A stretch of DNA of 64,000 bases from Alitta virens. Lineage: Eukaryota; Annelida; Polychaeta; Phyllodocida; Nereididae. The stretch is from contig OW028574.1 of the NCBI GenBank assembly GCA_932294295.1, forward strand, positions 9,496,215 to 9,560,214, in the 5' to 3' direction. The notes beneath the pieces were generated by a model. That model was not told where the DNA came from. It did no database searches and worked only from the letters and a program-made list of their open reading frames with translations. The translations under genes and the position numbers were made by a program. Shown piece after piece: positions 13,331 to 24,676 of the stretch (its first letter is position 1; every line of letters begins with the position of its first letter).

Positions 13331-16300
13331 GTATGTTGCCTTTTCTATCATATATTGTATACAAGATAACTAATAAATGTCTACTGTGTATTTAAACTTA
13401 AAATCAGCAAATAACCTATGAAATTCATTGGTATCATTACTGTCATGTCCATCATGGTAAAGTAAATTATGCATAAAATGATGGAAGATAGTTCTGCTCA
13501 CTAGCAATTCCAACTACAGAAAGTCCTAAAAAATACTTACAATCTGGATAAACAATGTTTCTAGCTCAATACAATGCTAGCACCTGATAAGCCCACCAGC
13601 CACTCTCTCAGTACATTGCTTAAAGCCATTGCATGGTGTCCAGTGATTAAAGATTACACGCGAAGCCCCAGCCTTTTATTTTGAATCGTTAACATCATAA
13701 GGACAGAGAAAACAAGTGGAAACTGTGATAAAATGGATCTTAATGAATTGTCATTATAATATTTAGTGAAACAATTTCAGCTCTTTTCTTGTTATCTAAC
13801 TTCTAATTATCTGGTGAGAATCCACAAAATGCCCATTAAGTATTTTCTGGTGTTTAAAGGACAATGGAATGGAGTGTGTTATGAAATGAGAAAGTTAAAT
13901 TGCTTTGACAATAGTCAGGACATTTACTGAATGGAAAATATTAATGCTTGGGAAATCTCAATGGTGTAATTCCACTTCCAATTTTAAGAAGACAATAACC
14001 ATTTGCAATGTCTAATAAGTGAAGGCAAACTATCCATATTTCTTCAATCCCCCAAATGGGAATGTTTCTGAGGGATTTAGTTCTATGAACTGCATTGATT
14101 TAATTTATGTTCCTCAACCAGACAGGCCTAATCTTAGAAATATGATAACTTAATTTGGTTACGTTGGTCTGGTGTTCTTCCCAAAATCTGTAGTGAGCTT
14201 AAGGTTGATTCCAAACACTGTCATCCGCAGTGAAACTGCATTGTAAAAAGCGTGTACTCGTATGATGCTTCACACTGCATTTACTTTGGATTAGGCTCAC
14301 TGGAGTCATTCAGTAAAGCCAAGAGGGTTTGTTTGTTCATTTTGTAATTGGGCAGAAAGAATTGCAAAGAGTTGCAAGAGTCATATTTCAAGGGCTTGGG
14401 GGAACAGTATTTTTTCATTAAGTGAGCATCAGAACAAGTGAAAAAAAGTTGCAGCTGAGGCCCAAGCTACAAGCCTGAATGATTTAACATTGAGCCAAGA
14501 TCATATTTCAAGCAAAGAGCGGATCGTCTTGATTTTTAAGATGCTCTTTGATTAACTGTGACTTGATTTATCAGTCTTATTTGTGTGTCTAAGGCAAGCA
14601 AATTGGTAAGATTGCAAAATCAAACGAGAGGAAAGTGGATGTGAAGGGATGGTAAATGTGATTTATGTTTTCAGGGCTGGCTGACATGACACTTCCCCCA
14701 GCGCAGATAAATTACCCAGATATTGCCAGGCCTTCATTCAGCTCTGTGATTGAAAGCAGGAATAATAGTGCCTTCTTAGATAAAGCTATTTTTATGGCGA
14801 TCTCTGTCACTGATACAAGAGTTGTGTTACGCTAAGCTTGAATGGGGATGCAGGAAAACACCGGTGATTCTCAATAGCATCTTCTTGTTTCGCTGGGACT
14901 GCCTTGACGTTTATTTGCTCTTGAATATTTAATGCACTGCTTTTTATCAATTACGAAAATAGTACCATCATCTCCAGGGTGTTGACCTTCTTAGTATTTG
15001 TTGGATGGCATAAGGCTTATGATGCATTACTGTTACAATGAAGGAGACATGTTTTTAAGCTTCTTTTTTGGTCCTGAATCTCATTTAGAGGGATGCCTCA
15101 ATGAGACTATTGTATATTAATCAGTATTTGTTTTGAAATAAGCTTCTTTGGTGGAAAGGCAATACTACCTCTTCTTCGGAAGAACTGAAATTCAGGTGTT
15201 GTTGGCAGCATATTCCATCCACATGTCTAGATCAGAGGAAATTGCATTTCACGGTTAATACCTAGAGAAGAGCCAGGGAAAGTTAGAGTAGTATGCTTAC
15301 TCAGTTGTTCTAAGGAGCTGCAGGAGCTACTGCAGGAGAATGCTTTCCATTGCAGCTGGTCCGTCTTGCATGCAAGAAGCTGCCGGCTGCTCTGGCCATC
15401 TCCGGCGGTCTCCTAAACTCTTATCTGTCAGTGGCAGGCCTCTCGCAACCGTATTAGTAGTCTGAGGGGAATGCGCAAAGCCTTCAATCGCCTCTGGATA
15501 ACTTACTTTCTCCTTGCTTTTTCTTGGGGCTACTTCAACTGTTGCCTCAACTTGTTATGATTGTCAGGTTGCACGATCAGTGCGACACCTCCAGGGCCAG
15601 TTCTGTCATCGGTGGGCCACGGCTAGCCGTTCTGCTAATGAGCCTCTCCTGCTTCGTAGGGAGTTCTGGTTTGTCGGTCAGATGGTGCTGTTAACCTTTG
15701 CTCAGCACAACATGCAGATGTTGCTTGGTAAAGATTGGTGGAGAATGGCAGATTCGGAGAAAAATCTGATTCATCCTCTTGTTTTCCTATCAGCTTGTTT
15801 CCAAGAAGCTTTTCTTAACCAGCATGAAATTTTCTCTTCATATTGAATGGCTACAAAGACAAGCCCCTTCTGGCTGTCAGTTAATGTATTGAAAATGAGA
15901 ATTAAATAAATTTAGAGTGACTGGCTAATGACGAACCTTGTTGAAATAATGGAATTTCAGAGCTCTTTTAGTTTCATCATGTTGATTGAGCAGATTAGAG
16001 GGAACTCTGTGGCCATGAAGTACTAAATTTCACTCTACATGTATTTGGTTAATGCATAATAACAACCTGGCCTTAGATATTTATGGAGTCCTTGCATTTG
16101 TCGAGTTTAAGGCCATATTGTTAGTGAAGGATGGTACACCATTGTGTAGATAATAAATCACTTGTAAATGTATGCACGCAAAGTGCAAACTCTTCATAGT
16201 GTACCTACCCTCCAATCCAGTTCATATGTTAAAGTGATGCGGCGCTTGGCAAAAAGTACCTCAGGGAATTCCAGTGTCACCTCACACTTTGCCTATCCAC

Positions 16301-17740
16301 TTTGTCACCCTGTGTCTAGCCTATATCTGCAGCACTCTATCAGCTTGTCTGTCTATCGCTTGGTATCCGACGGTCTCTGGCTGCATTCCCCAGGCGTGCT
16401 GATACAGACTGAATAGATCTATACTTGCATAGCTTAGATGTTGGGGAAGATGGCAGAAGATGACAAAAATGGCAGAAGATGGGGGATGGGTTCACCCCGC
16501 CTTGTGTGGTAGTCATCAGATGTCATCGTGAACCACCGTCTCTAATTAATATATCGACTTAAACGTCTTTGCAATGAGGAAATTACTCACCGACATTCGG
16601 ATAATTTGGAGAGCAGCCATTAATGTGGCAATATAAGTGTACAAACTCTGATGCCGCTGCAGTTGCTGGCACACCGTTCGCCTCTCATGGGAACCCCAGT
16701 CTCTTGGTTATATAAGAAATGCATTACTCCGCAATCACATTTCTTGTGTGTGATAATCATGACAACAAGCAATTGGCACGAACCCTCCAGTTGGCATCAA
16801 GGGCATGGATTGAGAGCAGAAGAAAAGAAAGTTTCCCTCTTTCTCCCTTGTTACTTTTTCTGTCTTTCCTTAATCTCTCTGGAACCACCGCTGCTTCACT
16901 GCCTGTGATTTAATCTCACTGCGATGAGTATCTTTTGTGATGCAAAGTCATGCACAGAATGACTTCTAGAGAAGTAGTAAAGAAAGCTGAATTTATTGAT
17001 GTTACAGAATAGGGTAATGAATAAATTATATACATTGTATTAATGTATTTTTTTCACCACAAAATTAAGAAAATTGGCTCAGATAGATGATGCCGCTACG
17101 GCTCTATAACGATGATAGTATTGTTCTTTATTGAACTTTTTGCTAAAACAATCAAGATTAAAACAAAAAAATAAAGATAACATTAATTTTAATCTTATGA
17201 TAAACCATTAAATTTCAACTGGGTATTTCCAATTTGCCCTGATTTTTCTCAGGCAAGATGTCGACACCTGAGTCATAGGTAGCATATCCACTTGCTTCAT
17301 GTCTGAGCATATCAAATCATAAAAGGACAGACAGCTTTCAGGATGTGTGCATTTAAGAGGCCTTTGAGCTGTAACATTTTAAGATTCTCCATCACCATTA
17401 ATATGCTGGGACATGCTCCTCTGAGCTAGTGACACGTGTGGGCTACCCAGAAAATGTGTATTAATGGAAGCATGAAAAATTGATAACCCTTCTCCCATGC
17501 AACTACATGTCTTTTCCGAGCCCCCTGGGTCCTGTGCACCACATACTGTTAATGCCAGCTCATTCTTTAACACACTGTCTTAAGGCAAGAAATGGAGAAG
17601 TCCCTTGGTGTGATATGAAAGAAATTGCATAATGGAAGGGAGGTCTTTTTTTATTTGTTGTCGCATTTCCGATTGCTTTGTACATCGTGCGAGTGCTACA
17701 TTCTCTTGTCTTCTTGTCGAATTGTCAGGTTCAGTGTTGC

Positions 17741-17874
17741 AACACCTTTTTCCGCAACACCTTTTTCCGCAACACCTTTTTCCGCAACACCTTTTTCCGC
17801 AACACCTTTTTCCGCAACACCTTTTTCCGCAACACCTTTTTCCGCAACACCTTTTTCCGCCACACTTTTTCCGC
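17741..17874. repeat. 15-bp minisatellite, 8 perfect units plus one variant
   Basis: The unit AACACCTTTTTCCGC is repeated head to tail at 17741, 17756, 17771, 17786, 17801, 17816, 17831 and 17846. A shortened unit follows (CACACTTTTTCCGC, 17861-17874). Because 15 is a multiple of 3 and the unit has no stop, the array is open in several frames. It reads as pentapeptides such as NTFFR, ATPFS and HLFPQ on the + strand and VAEKG on the - strand. These open frames are a by-product of the period; nothing suggests translation. The perfect units imply recent expansion. Confidence 0.95.
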
Positions 17875-18559
17875 CCATTTGCTTCTTACGTATTGTGCCG
17901 TCGGAATAATGGTCCGGGGCTGATGCTTTTTTTGCCTCATAAAAATCATCAGGCTGATAGCAAATGTGATTTCTCCACAGGAATATGCTTTATTAGGGAG
18001 GTAATTCATGTTATGGGTGGCCCAAGCAGATTGTGAGCTTTTTATGGGCAGACAAACTCCCACAGTATGGCCAGATATATTGCATCCAGAGCAGGCGTGC
18101 GATCCTTCTGTGCTCTGCCCAAGTCGCCGCAACTGACTTTTATGTTCTTCTTTGTTGTTGAATAAGCGCGTACATGGATCGGAGACCAGCATTGTATGGC
18201 ATCCTTTGGCCATTTGCATTATAAGCTCACCTGGCTCCTGTTTCTTGCCATACTAGGGCATACTTCTCCACACAATACAAGAGAGATAATGCTCTCAGCA
18301 TGATCCCAACATCTTCTATGATTTAATACTTTGAATGACAGTGTCTTTACTCAAGTTTAAATGCTTAATTCGCATATAAAGCAGGAATTATAACTCTATT
18401 AAACTCGTATTAAAACCGCATTTTACACGCAACCAAACAAGCGGAATTTGCTCTTTTGAAACTGTCCTTCAGTTTTTCCGTTGTGCCTCGTTTTGATCTC
18501 GTATTTTGATCAAGTGAGTGACAAAAGGGAAACTGGGAAATCTATTTGTGGCGACTGAA

Positions 18560-18633
18560 AATTGGCCAATGACGTCATAGCGATTGGCTTTGTTTCCTGG
18601 CGTGCCTGTTTGGGGTCAGGGGGGTGATTGGAT
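18560..18633. promoter_or_regulatory. CCAAT/CRE cluster (promoter- or enhancer-like)
   Basis: ATTGGCCAAT is followed immediately by a full CRE palindrome TGACGTCA (18570-18577), then GCGATTGGC, and further on GTGATTGG. CREs bind CREB/ATF factors and CCAAT/ATTGG boxes bind NF-Y. The local sequence (to about 18665) is richer in G and C than the surrounding intron. The spacing of CRE next to CCAAT is typical of promoters in other animals. No transcript start or downstream first exon could be identified, so this could equally be an intronic enhancer or a chance cluster. Confidence 0.4.
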
Positions 18634-20423
18634 GGGCGCTGGCTGTCTCCCTTTCCTCCGTGGAATACAGGCCTTTGTTGCAGTACTTCGCTTTGTACTA
18701 TTCTCTCTGCCATTTTTGCAGCTTGGTGCAGTTCTATTAATCGGTGGCTGTGGATTTTTTCATAGCTACAAGATGTACTTGAAGGGCAGGAATATAACTT
18801 ACCTACCTTACATTCTAGGGAATGTTCCACGCGTCAATGTTTTGACTTGTGCATTTAATTAGCAATGTTTGGAGATAACAAAAGCAAATCTAAAGGGCAA
18901 GAAATATAGAACGAAAAATAGTCAGTCTGGATAAAGCTGATTTTACCAGTAATTTTGTGTACTTATTATTTCAGATATCGTCTTATTAGTATGATAATCC
19001 GAAATGGCAATTTATTCAATGTTCAGTTACTTTGTCAGGATGCAGTTCTTGTTGGCAGTAGCACATCAGTTATATATCAGTCAGCGGAGACCAGACCTTA
19101 TGAAAACGGATCCCACAATAGTTTATGTAATTTACAGCACACTGCGCCCAGCTCGCAGTATGTGGCAGTAACCGAGTTAGGGTGGCAGGCTATGGCTCAA
19201 TGCAGTTAGCAAGCACAGAGAATGGATCTGTCTGCAACAAGATTTCCTCTGCCCACTGGTGTATTACATCCAGCCTGGGTGCTCAATTTTTTTGTCTTAC
19301 TCTCCATGTCCTTCTGTACACAACATTTACTTCTCCAGTCTGTTTGATAAGCCATTATACGCGTTCGACGACTGCCATCAACAGTGAATTATCTGCCATC
19401 TCAAAAGCTTTCCCCTGACTCCACTCGCTACTTTTTCCTGCCCGTGAAGCTGCTATTTTCCCACAAGATCTCTCTTTTTCAGCCCAGGCTTATTCTCTCC
19501 CTGGGCACGCGATGCTGCAGTTGAATTAAGTACAGTTTAAGGCGCAGGTGCCAATGCTTATTATCACCACTAGAGGGAATTGTACTCAGTGTTATTGGCA
19601 GTGGGGTTTCTCATGTAGGTTCAACAAAATCATCGCTACACTACTCCTGTGTATGTCCATGTGCTGAACATTTGAACAGTCAAGAACATGGAAACGAATG
19701 AGTGCTCTGTTTTGACTACTTGTACTTATCAAAGTGGAACCTTGGACCCTGGTTAGGTTAGGTTAGGTAGTAACACAATCTGATGTTGTATTTACTTATA
19801 AATGATGTAAGCGTTGGTTTCCTAAAATAGTCACTTTAAATGAATAGTATTCAATAGAATACTTTACAGAAGTATATTATACTGATGTGATACTTTTAAA
19901 GCAGATATATTTGTCCACAATATTTCATTGCTTTATTAGTTTGTATAAATCCTTGTATCTTAACCGTGTACTTTCCTTGTACTGAAAGATTTTGCTTCAT
20001 TTGCAAAAGCAACCATCTGCCTCACAAACCTACAATGAAAAGAAACACATTGAGCCCTTATTTTTCAAGGAGAAGGCATTAAATGGATGAATAATTCTTT
20101 TGGACTCTGTTCCCGTGGTCCCAGGATGTAGAGTGGCCCCCGGAAGTTGCTATGGTTTCATCCATCTATGACTTCCGGTGTGGAGAGGACCTCAGAGGAG
20201 ACAGGATGAGCCAATGGCTGTGAAAGGACCCGTGAAGAGTGTTTTGTTCCTGCTACCATTAGGCACCCTGACCTTTTGCATCGGAGTGGGGGAAGAACAC
20301 CCCAGCCTGTCACCTGTCTTTGCCTTACACCCATCTCTGCCAGCCACTGACAGCCTCTGCCAGGCGCTGGTAATTCATGGCAGGAGGTGCTTTTCTGCCT
20401 CCTGCTCAAACCGCACTGCTCAA

Positions 20424-20472
20424 TGCTGCTGCTGCTGCTGCTGCGGCTGCTGCTGCTGCTGATGCTGCTGCT
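20424..20472. repeat. CTG triplet microsatellite
   Basis: An interrupted (CTG)n run has single GGC and GAT-type interruptions, making about 16 triplets. It is one of several CTG/CAG tracts in the window. Confidence 0.95.
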
Positions 20473-21385
20473 ACTTGCTCATTTGGTAATCACCGGAACG
20501 GTGTCCTGTGATTAAATACAGTACGTTGGTTTGGTACTGTTTTTGCATCGAAAAACAATAACACATGTTTGGTAGTTTCTTGGTTGAGGAGTTGTTCATT
20601 TCGAAAAAAGTTGTACTTTCTAAGATAATCTGACGAAAATGTCTGTGCAAGATTTGCCTGTGACAACCATGATTCAGAATTTGGGAAAATTTATTTCAAA
20701 TTTGAACTTTATTTTACTGTAGGCCAGTGAAGAAGTTTAACAAGAATTTGCCTCTGTGTTCGTTGATTTCAACACTCGCAGTGTTTTTCTTTTTATTCTG
20801 AGTGAACTTGTCTTTTCTATTTAGTAGGCACTGATGTATGAATCATTTTTCATAAGATAATAAGGAATGTTAACACCTATGCTCCACTGAATCTGCTGTA
20901 AATGAATAAATGAATGAATGTTAAGGAAATGTAGATGTCACAAAAGACCTATATGTCAACATATAAGTAATTTCTGGAAGTCATGCTCACCTAGCTGTTT
21001 GTATCATGAATTATAAATTAGTCTGATATCTAGTGCAATTAAATCGGTTTTTTTAAATAGCGACAGAAAATTTTCATTTGTAATCTGACACATCATTTCA
21101 TCTATGTCGGATTTTGCATGGATACAGCTGACATGTAACTTTTTTTTTTTTTACTTTCTTATATGTCCGTTTAAAGTTAGGATTCTGTGATCCCGTTGAT
21201 TTTGTTTATGCTTCATATTGTGCTATTTTGCTCTGCAAAGAATGAAGAAATGCTTGCGGGGAGAAAGAGTTGTCAAGCCGTTGTAGAGATTTTAAGAAAA
21301 CTAAAGTTACATTAAGGAATAGTCTGGTTGGAGACTGAGATGATGCTGGTTTGCAATTAAGATATTACAAAGAAAATTTAAAGAC

Positions 21386-21664
21386 ATCTATCTATCTAGC
21401 TATCTTGCTATCTATCTGTCTGTCTAGCTGTCTGTCTATCGGTCTAGCTGTCTATCTATCTATCTAGCTATCTATAATCTATCTATATATCTATCTATCC
21501 ATCTATATATCTATATATCTGTCTGTCTGTCTGTCTGTTTATCTAGATCTATTCTATCTATCTATCTATCTATCTATCTATCCATCTAACTATAGATCTA
21601 TCCATCCTTCCATCCATCCATCTATATATCTGTCTATCTATCTATCCCAATCTATCTATCCCAA
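21386..21664. repeat. TCTA/TCTG tetranucleotide microsatellite, about 280 bp
   Basis: This is a long array of TCTA units with TCTG, TCCA and TAGC variants, ending in two copies of CTATCCCAATCT. It lies about 155 bp upstream of the candidate microexon acceptor. That puts it in the region where length variation in pyrimidine-rich repeats can influence exon inclusion; any such effect is inference. Confidence 0.95.
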
Positions 21665-21819
21665 TCTGTTTGTCTTCTCACGGTATAAGAAGACCAACCC
21701 ATTTGCAAAGACTGCCCAAGAATGTTGGTTGGTCGCATGCAGATTCCCCAGTGACCAACGTGCAAATTGCGAATTACTGGCCTATTAGCGCATTATCATG
21801 GACCTCGCTCTCTTGTCAG

Positions 21820-21873
21820 GAATTAGTTCTCTGCAATGAAGAACCGAAGGGCACCAAATGTCCAGAAGGCAAG
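21820..21873 (+). CDS. NRXN: Candidate neurexin SS3 cassette microexon (54 nt, 18 aa)
   Basis: Within the LNS4 intron, a pyrimidine-rich acceptor (CCTCGCTCTCTTGTCAG, AG at 21818-21819) is followed by 54 nt and then a donor AAG|GTATTA. The segment reads ELVLCNEEPKGTKCPEGK in phase 0 with no stop. Because exon A ends in phase 0 and exon B starts in phase 0, it can be included or skipped without a frameshift. In vertebrate neurexins this position is splice site 3. The vertebrate segment also carries two cysteines and the order CN, KG, PE just before the T-L-(F/Y)-A-G of the next exon. Here the same order CN..KG..PE precedes TLYAG of exon B. Two cysteines eight residues apart could form a disulfide loop on the LNS4 surface. 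Start and end are set by the splice signals. Expression and alternative use are not shown by the sequence. Confidence 0.68.
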
Positions 21874-21880
21874 GTATTAC

Positions 21881-21894
21881 ACAGTTTAAACTGT
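21881..21894. other. 14-bp perfect palindrome next to the microexon donor
   Basis: ACAGTTTAAACTGT is self-complementary and begins 7 nt after the last base of the candidate microexon. In RNA it could pair with a second copy or form a small imperfect hairpin near the 5' splice site. Function unknown. Confidence 0.5.
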
Positions 21895-22165
21895 TTCACG
21901 GTCTTGAAGATTTTAGACAAAATGATGCCCATTCAGCATTTCTAGTACATGAATACTGTGTCTGTTGATGGATAAAAGGTTACTATTTTGTACCAAATAA
22001 TTTGAAAGCTGGTTCCATGTGTGCCTGCTAAAATGAGTGTCCGGCCCACTAACTTGGACTAAGCCAGGCCATTTAGGGACAGCAGCATGCCATTAGGGGA
22101 GATATGTCATTAGTTACCAGCTTTATTGATCTCAAGCAACATCTGATAACCTCACGGCTTATTAG

Positions 22166-22219
22166 TGACCCGGTGACCTCGATGACTGTCAGATATGCTG
22201 TGTGACCTCTAAGTGACCT
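22166..22219 (-). promoter_or_regulatory. DR2 plus DR5 nuclear-receptor half-sites
   Basis: TGACCC (22166-22171) and TGACCT (22174-22179) are separated by 2 bp. TGACCT (22203-22208) and TGACCT (22214-22219) are separated by 5 bp (CTAAG). On the minus strand these are AGGTCA-type direct repeats DR2 and DR5, the two spacings classically bound by RAR/RXR heterodimers. They lie about 300 bp downstream of the candidate microexon. Function is inferred from the motif only. Confidence 0.5.
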
Positions 22220-22688
22220 TCATGCTGAGATGCTATATGACGTTAGGGACACTAATTGCGTTTCTTGTGGAAGATCGTGTTTCCTGACGTGGCCAACGCA
22301 CTGCAACTGCTGGAGTCACACGTGCCAAGTATTATTAATATTATTCGACTCCATTGCTGAGTGCATTATCCAATTACACGATTTGTTGCTCCTAAATGAG
22401 ACTTAACTAGTATACCATGCTACACGAGAAAGGAATTTCTCTGTGGCTCTGAGAAACAACAGCTGAAGTCAGAAAACCACAAATATAATTTGCAGGAAAA
22501 TCTTTATATTACAGTTGAGCAGTTCAAAACTGGGGGTTTTAAATGCGATATACAGCACTTAATATAAAGCAAATCTTGGAAATTGACCTTTCTACTGGTG
22601 GGATGTCATTGTGTGGACAACAAATGCATTGAATCATGCCCTGCCTTGGTGCCAGGGAAAATGACAATGTGTTAGTGCTGAGGCGAAG

Positions 22689-22768
22689 TTATAATTAGCT
22701 AAAAACCATGCGTTTTCCGTGCGTTTATCCTTCTCATGGAAAACGCACGTGGCACATATGACAATGTA
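22689..22768. mobile_element. Foldback MITE family 1, half copy
   Basis: Only the right half of the element is present, from the central TTATAATTAGCT through CCATGCGTTTTCC to the terminal GTGGCACATATGACAATGTA. The left half is absent; the upstream sequence is unrelated. The terminus has diverged from the family consensus (ATATGACAATG for ATTTGGCCATG). Confidence 0.8.
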
Positions 22769-23919
22769 CTATTGCATTGGTTCTATTGCCATACTTGTCC
22801 ATATCTGGCGTTAATGCCGAATTGTTAGATGAGTGGGTCACTGCAAAAAGTCTCCTTTAAAAAGATTTGTTGCAAATTCCTGAAATCCTTTGGTTTTAGT
22901 TTTCATATTTCAAAAGCAATGCGTTTGTGTCAAAGTTGGGTGAATGGATCTAGTTATGAGTGAAACTCGGCAAAGGAAAGAAACCAAAGTGGGTCATTCT
23001 CTTCGCTTTGCTTTTAAACAGGATCCCTTCATTGTTATTTTTTCCTCTTTGTTAAAAACCAGAAGTGGTTGGGGATTGCAAGTTTTGCAGATTTTTCCAA
23101 ATATTGAAAATTTGCAACGTCTCAATCACAAAGGCTAGAGTGAAGTGTCGTGTGTAATTATTGGGCATGGCAGAAAATGAAGAGCGGGTCTGGCGAGTTA
23201 AACGGTTTAGATTAAACTGGGCTTGAAGTGTCTTCTTGTGATGAAAGTGCACCACGGCGGCCATATTGAATAATGGTGGCTCCCTCTCGAGGGCGTTGTC
23301 ATGGAGATTAATTTAGAACGCGTAATGTGACATAATTAATAACTCAGGCAGCCCAATATCAGCAGTATTGTAGTTGTGGACATTATTCACCTTGCTATTA
23401 TATTTTATGAAGCTTGCATTATATTGAAAAGCTTTTCAGTAATATGCATATATGAAGCAATTCTGTGCACCCCAATATTCCCAACGAAACGAAAGACATA
23501 GCAAATTTGAAATTCAATCTCCGTGGGTCAAACTGTTGAACTCATCATGGAGCTAATTTTCAGGCCCACTCCTCTGATTAAACTTCCCTGATTATGAGTG
23601 ACAAACTCATCCCAGTTCCATTTTTCGAGATGAGTTTAGGCAATACAATTAAGCACTCGGTACACCTCTGTCATTTTTCCGTGTATTATTCATCCATGGT
23701 TTTGGAAACTACCATAGCCGGGCTAACCCCATATGCTTGTATAGTAGGGTACGGATGAAGGTCTATATATTTATTTATGCAACTAGCTGAAAAATTAATG
23801 AATGCATAATGATTGCTGATTAGATGCTGAAATATTGCAAACAGTATTTAACATTGGCTCATAAATAGCATCCTTAACTAGCCAAGTCACACATATTACG
23901 TCAATCAGAAAGACTAGCT

Positions 23920-23985
23920 AGACAGGGAGTCGAACCTAGGACAGATCTGCTAGAATCTTAACCATTCGGTCACTCAATTACCATC
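23920..23985 (-). mobile_element. tRNA-like SINE head, minus strand
   Basis: Read on the minus strand, the segment has a box A-like TGACCGAATGGTTAAG and a box B GGTTCGACTCC at a tRNA-like distance. These internal RNA polymerase III promoter boxes are the usual head of tRNA-derived SINEs. No body shared with the other SINEs here was recognised, and a 3' end could not be placed. It is not a plausible intact tRNA gene because the acceptor stem does not pair well by eye. Confidence 0.55.
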
Positions 23986-24398
23986 TAACTCAGTCTAGAC
24001 TCGAATGACTAGAAGATGGAAGGGCGAAGGACACAAACTCTGAAGCCATGCCTGGTCTGTGATTCCTCTTCCAAGTTTCTCAGCTGAACAACTTTGAGAT
24101 GTCCACTCAATGGAATGTATGTCCATTGAAGCCTATCATTGATGTTTTGGGGGACGATGAGTCTACTACAAGCTAGACTGGCTACTTAATGACCAGTGGG
24201 CAGTCTCTGACCTCCTGGAACCAATGGCTGTCCCCAGGCAGCTTCAACTCAATTGCTTAAGCTTACGCAGTTTCACTAGGATGGTTCCTTCATTCTATTT
24301 TGTCCCCCGCTGAAGTCTGCGTTGTTTGTTTTTTGAGAAACTTTTCTGTGTCCCAAGTCCAGTACATCAATGTCTCGCTGCTACTGGCCTTAAGCTTA

Positions 24399-24676
24399 GC
24401 CAGCTTATATGACCAGCCGTATAAAGCCAACGTAATGATGAGGCGATAAGGCTTGTAGTTCACACCATGGTACACATTTACCCATGAGTGGGATCTTTTA
24501 CTTCCCTCAGCATAGACAAATACAAGACACCTCCAATTTAACATCTCATGCAGTCGACATCCAGCTTGGATGTAGCTCATGAAGAGTGTCCGGGCCGGGG
24601 ATCGAACCCAGGACCTTCAGCAGAACTAGCCAGTGTGGATGGCGGATTCCTTGACCATTGGGCCACCCGGCTTATT
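24399..24676 (-). mobile_element. tRNA-derived SINE, family with copy at 58879, minus strand
   Basis: On the minus strand the head has box A TGGCCCAATGGTCAAGG and box B GGGTTCGATCCC. About 200 bp of body follow, shared with 58879-59112. Landmarks of the shared body on the + strand are CTTATATGAC.AGC, AATGAT(G)A(A)GG, ACCATGG, ATGGGTCTTTT/GTGGGATCTTTT, CAGCATAGACA and TAGCTCATGAA. The head and body order are the same in both copies, so this is a real dispersed family. Confidence 0.75.

Larger units (their letters stand above)
13331..21819 (+). other. SS3 intron of neurexin, first part
   Basis: This runs from the exon A donor to the candidate microexon acceptor. It contains the 15-bp minisatellite at 17741-17874, a CCAAT/CRE cluster at 18560-18633, a CTG tract at 20424-20472, a short TTAGG run near 19752 and the TCTA-type microsatellite at 21386-21664. 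Open frames such as 15514-15846 and 18584-18862 show no recognisable domain and no exon-like boundaries. I saw nothing else of note in 13331-17700. Confidence 0.7.

Noticed and set aside
15514..15846. 110-residue + strand frame
   Set aside because: No recognisable domain, no convincing splice context, and composition like other intronic frames.
17625..18219. Frames of 94-162 residues containing pentapeptide repeats on both strands
   Set aside because: Explained by the 15-bp minisatellite having no stop in several frames.
19752..19768. Telomere-like TTAGG run
   Set aside because: Only about three units; too short to indicate an interstitial telomere.
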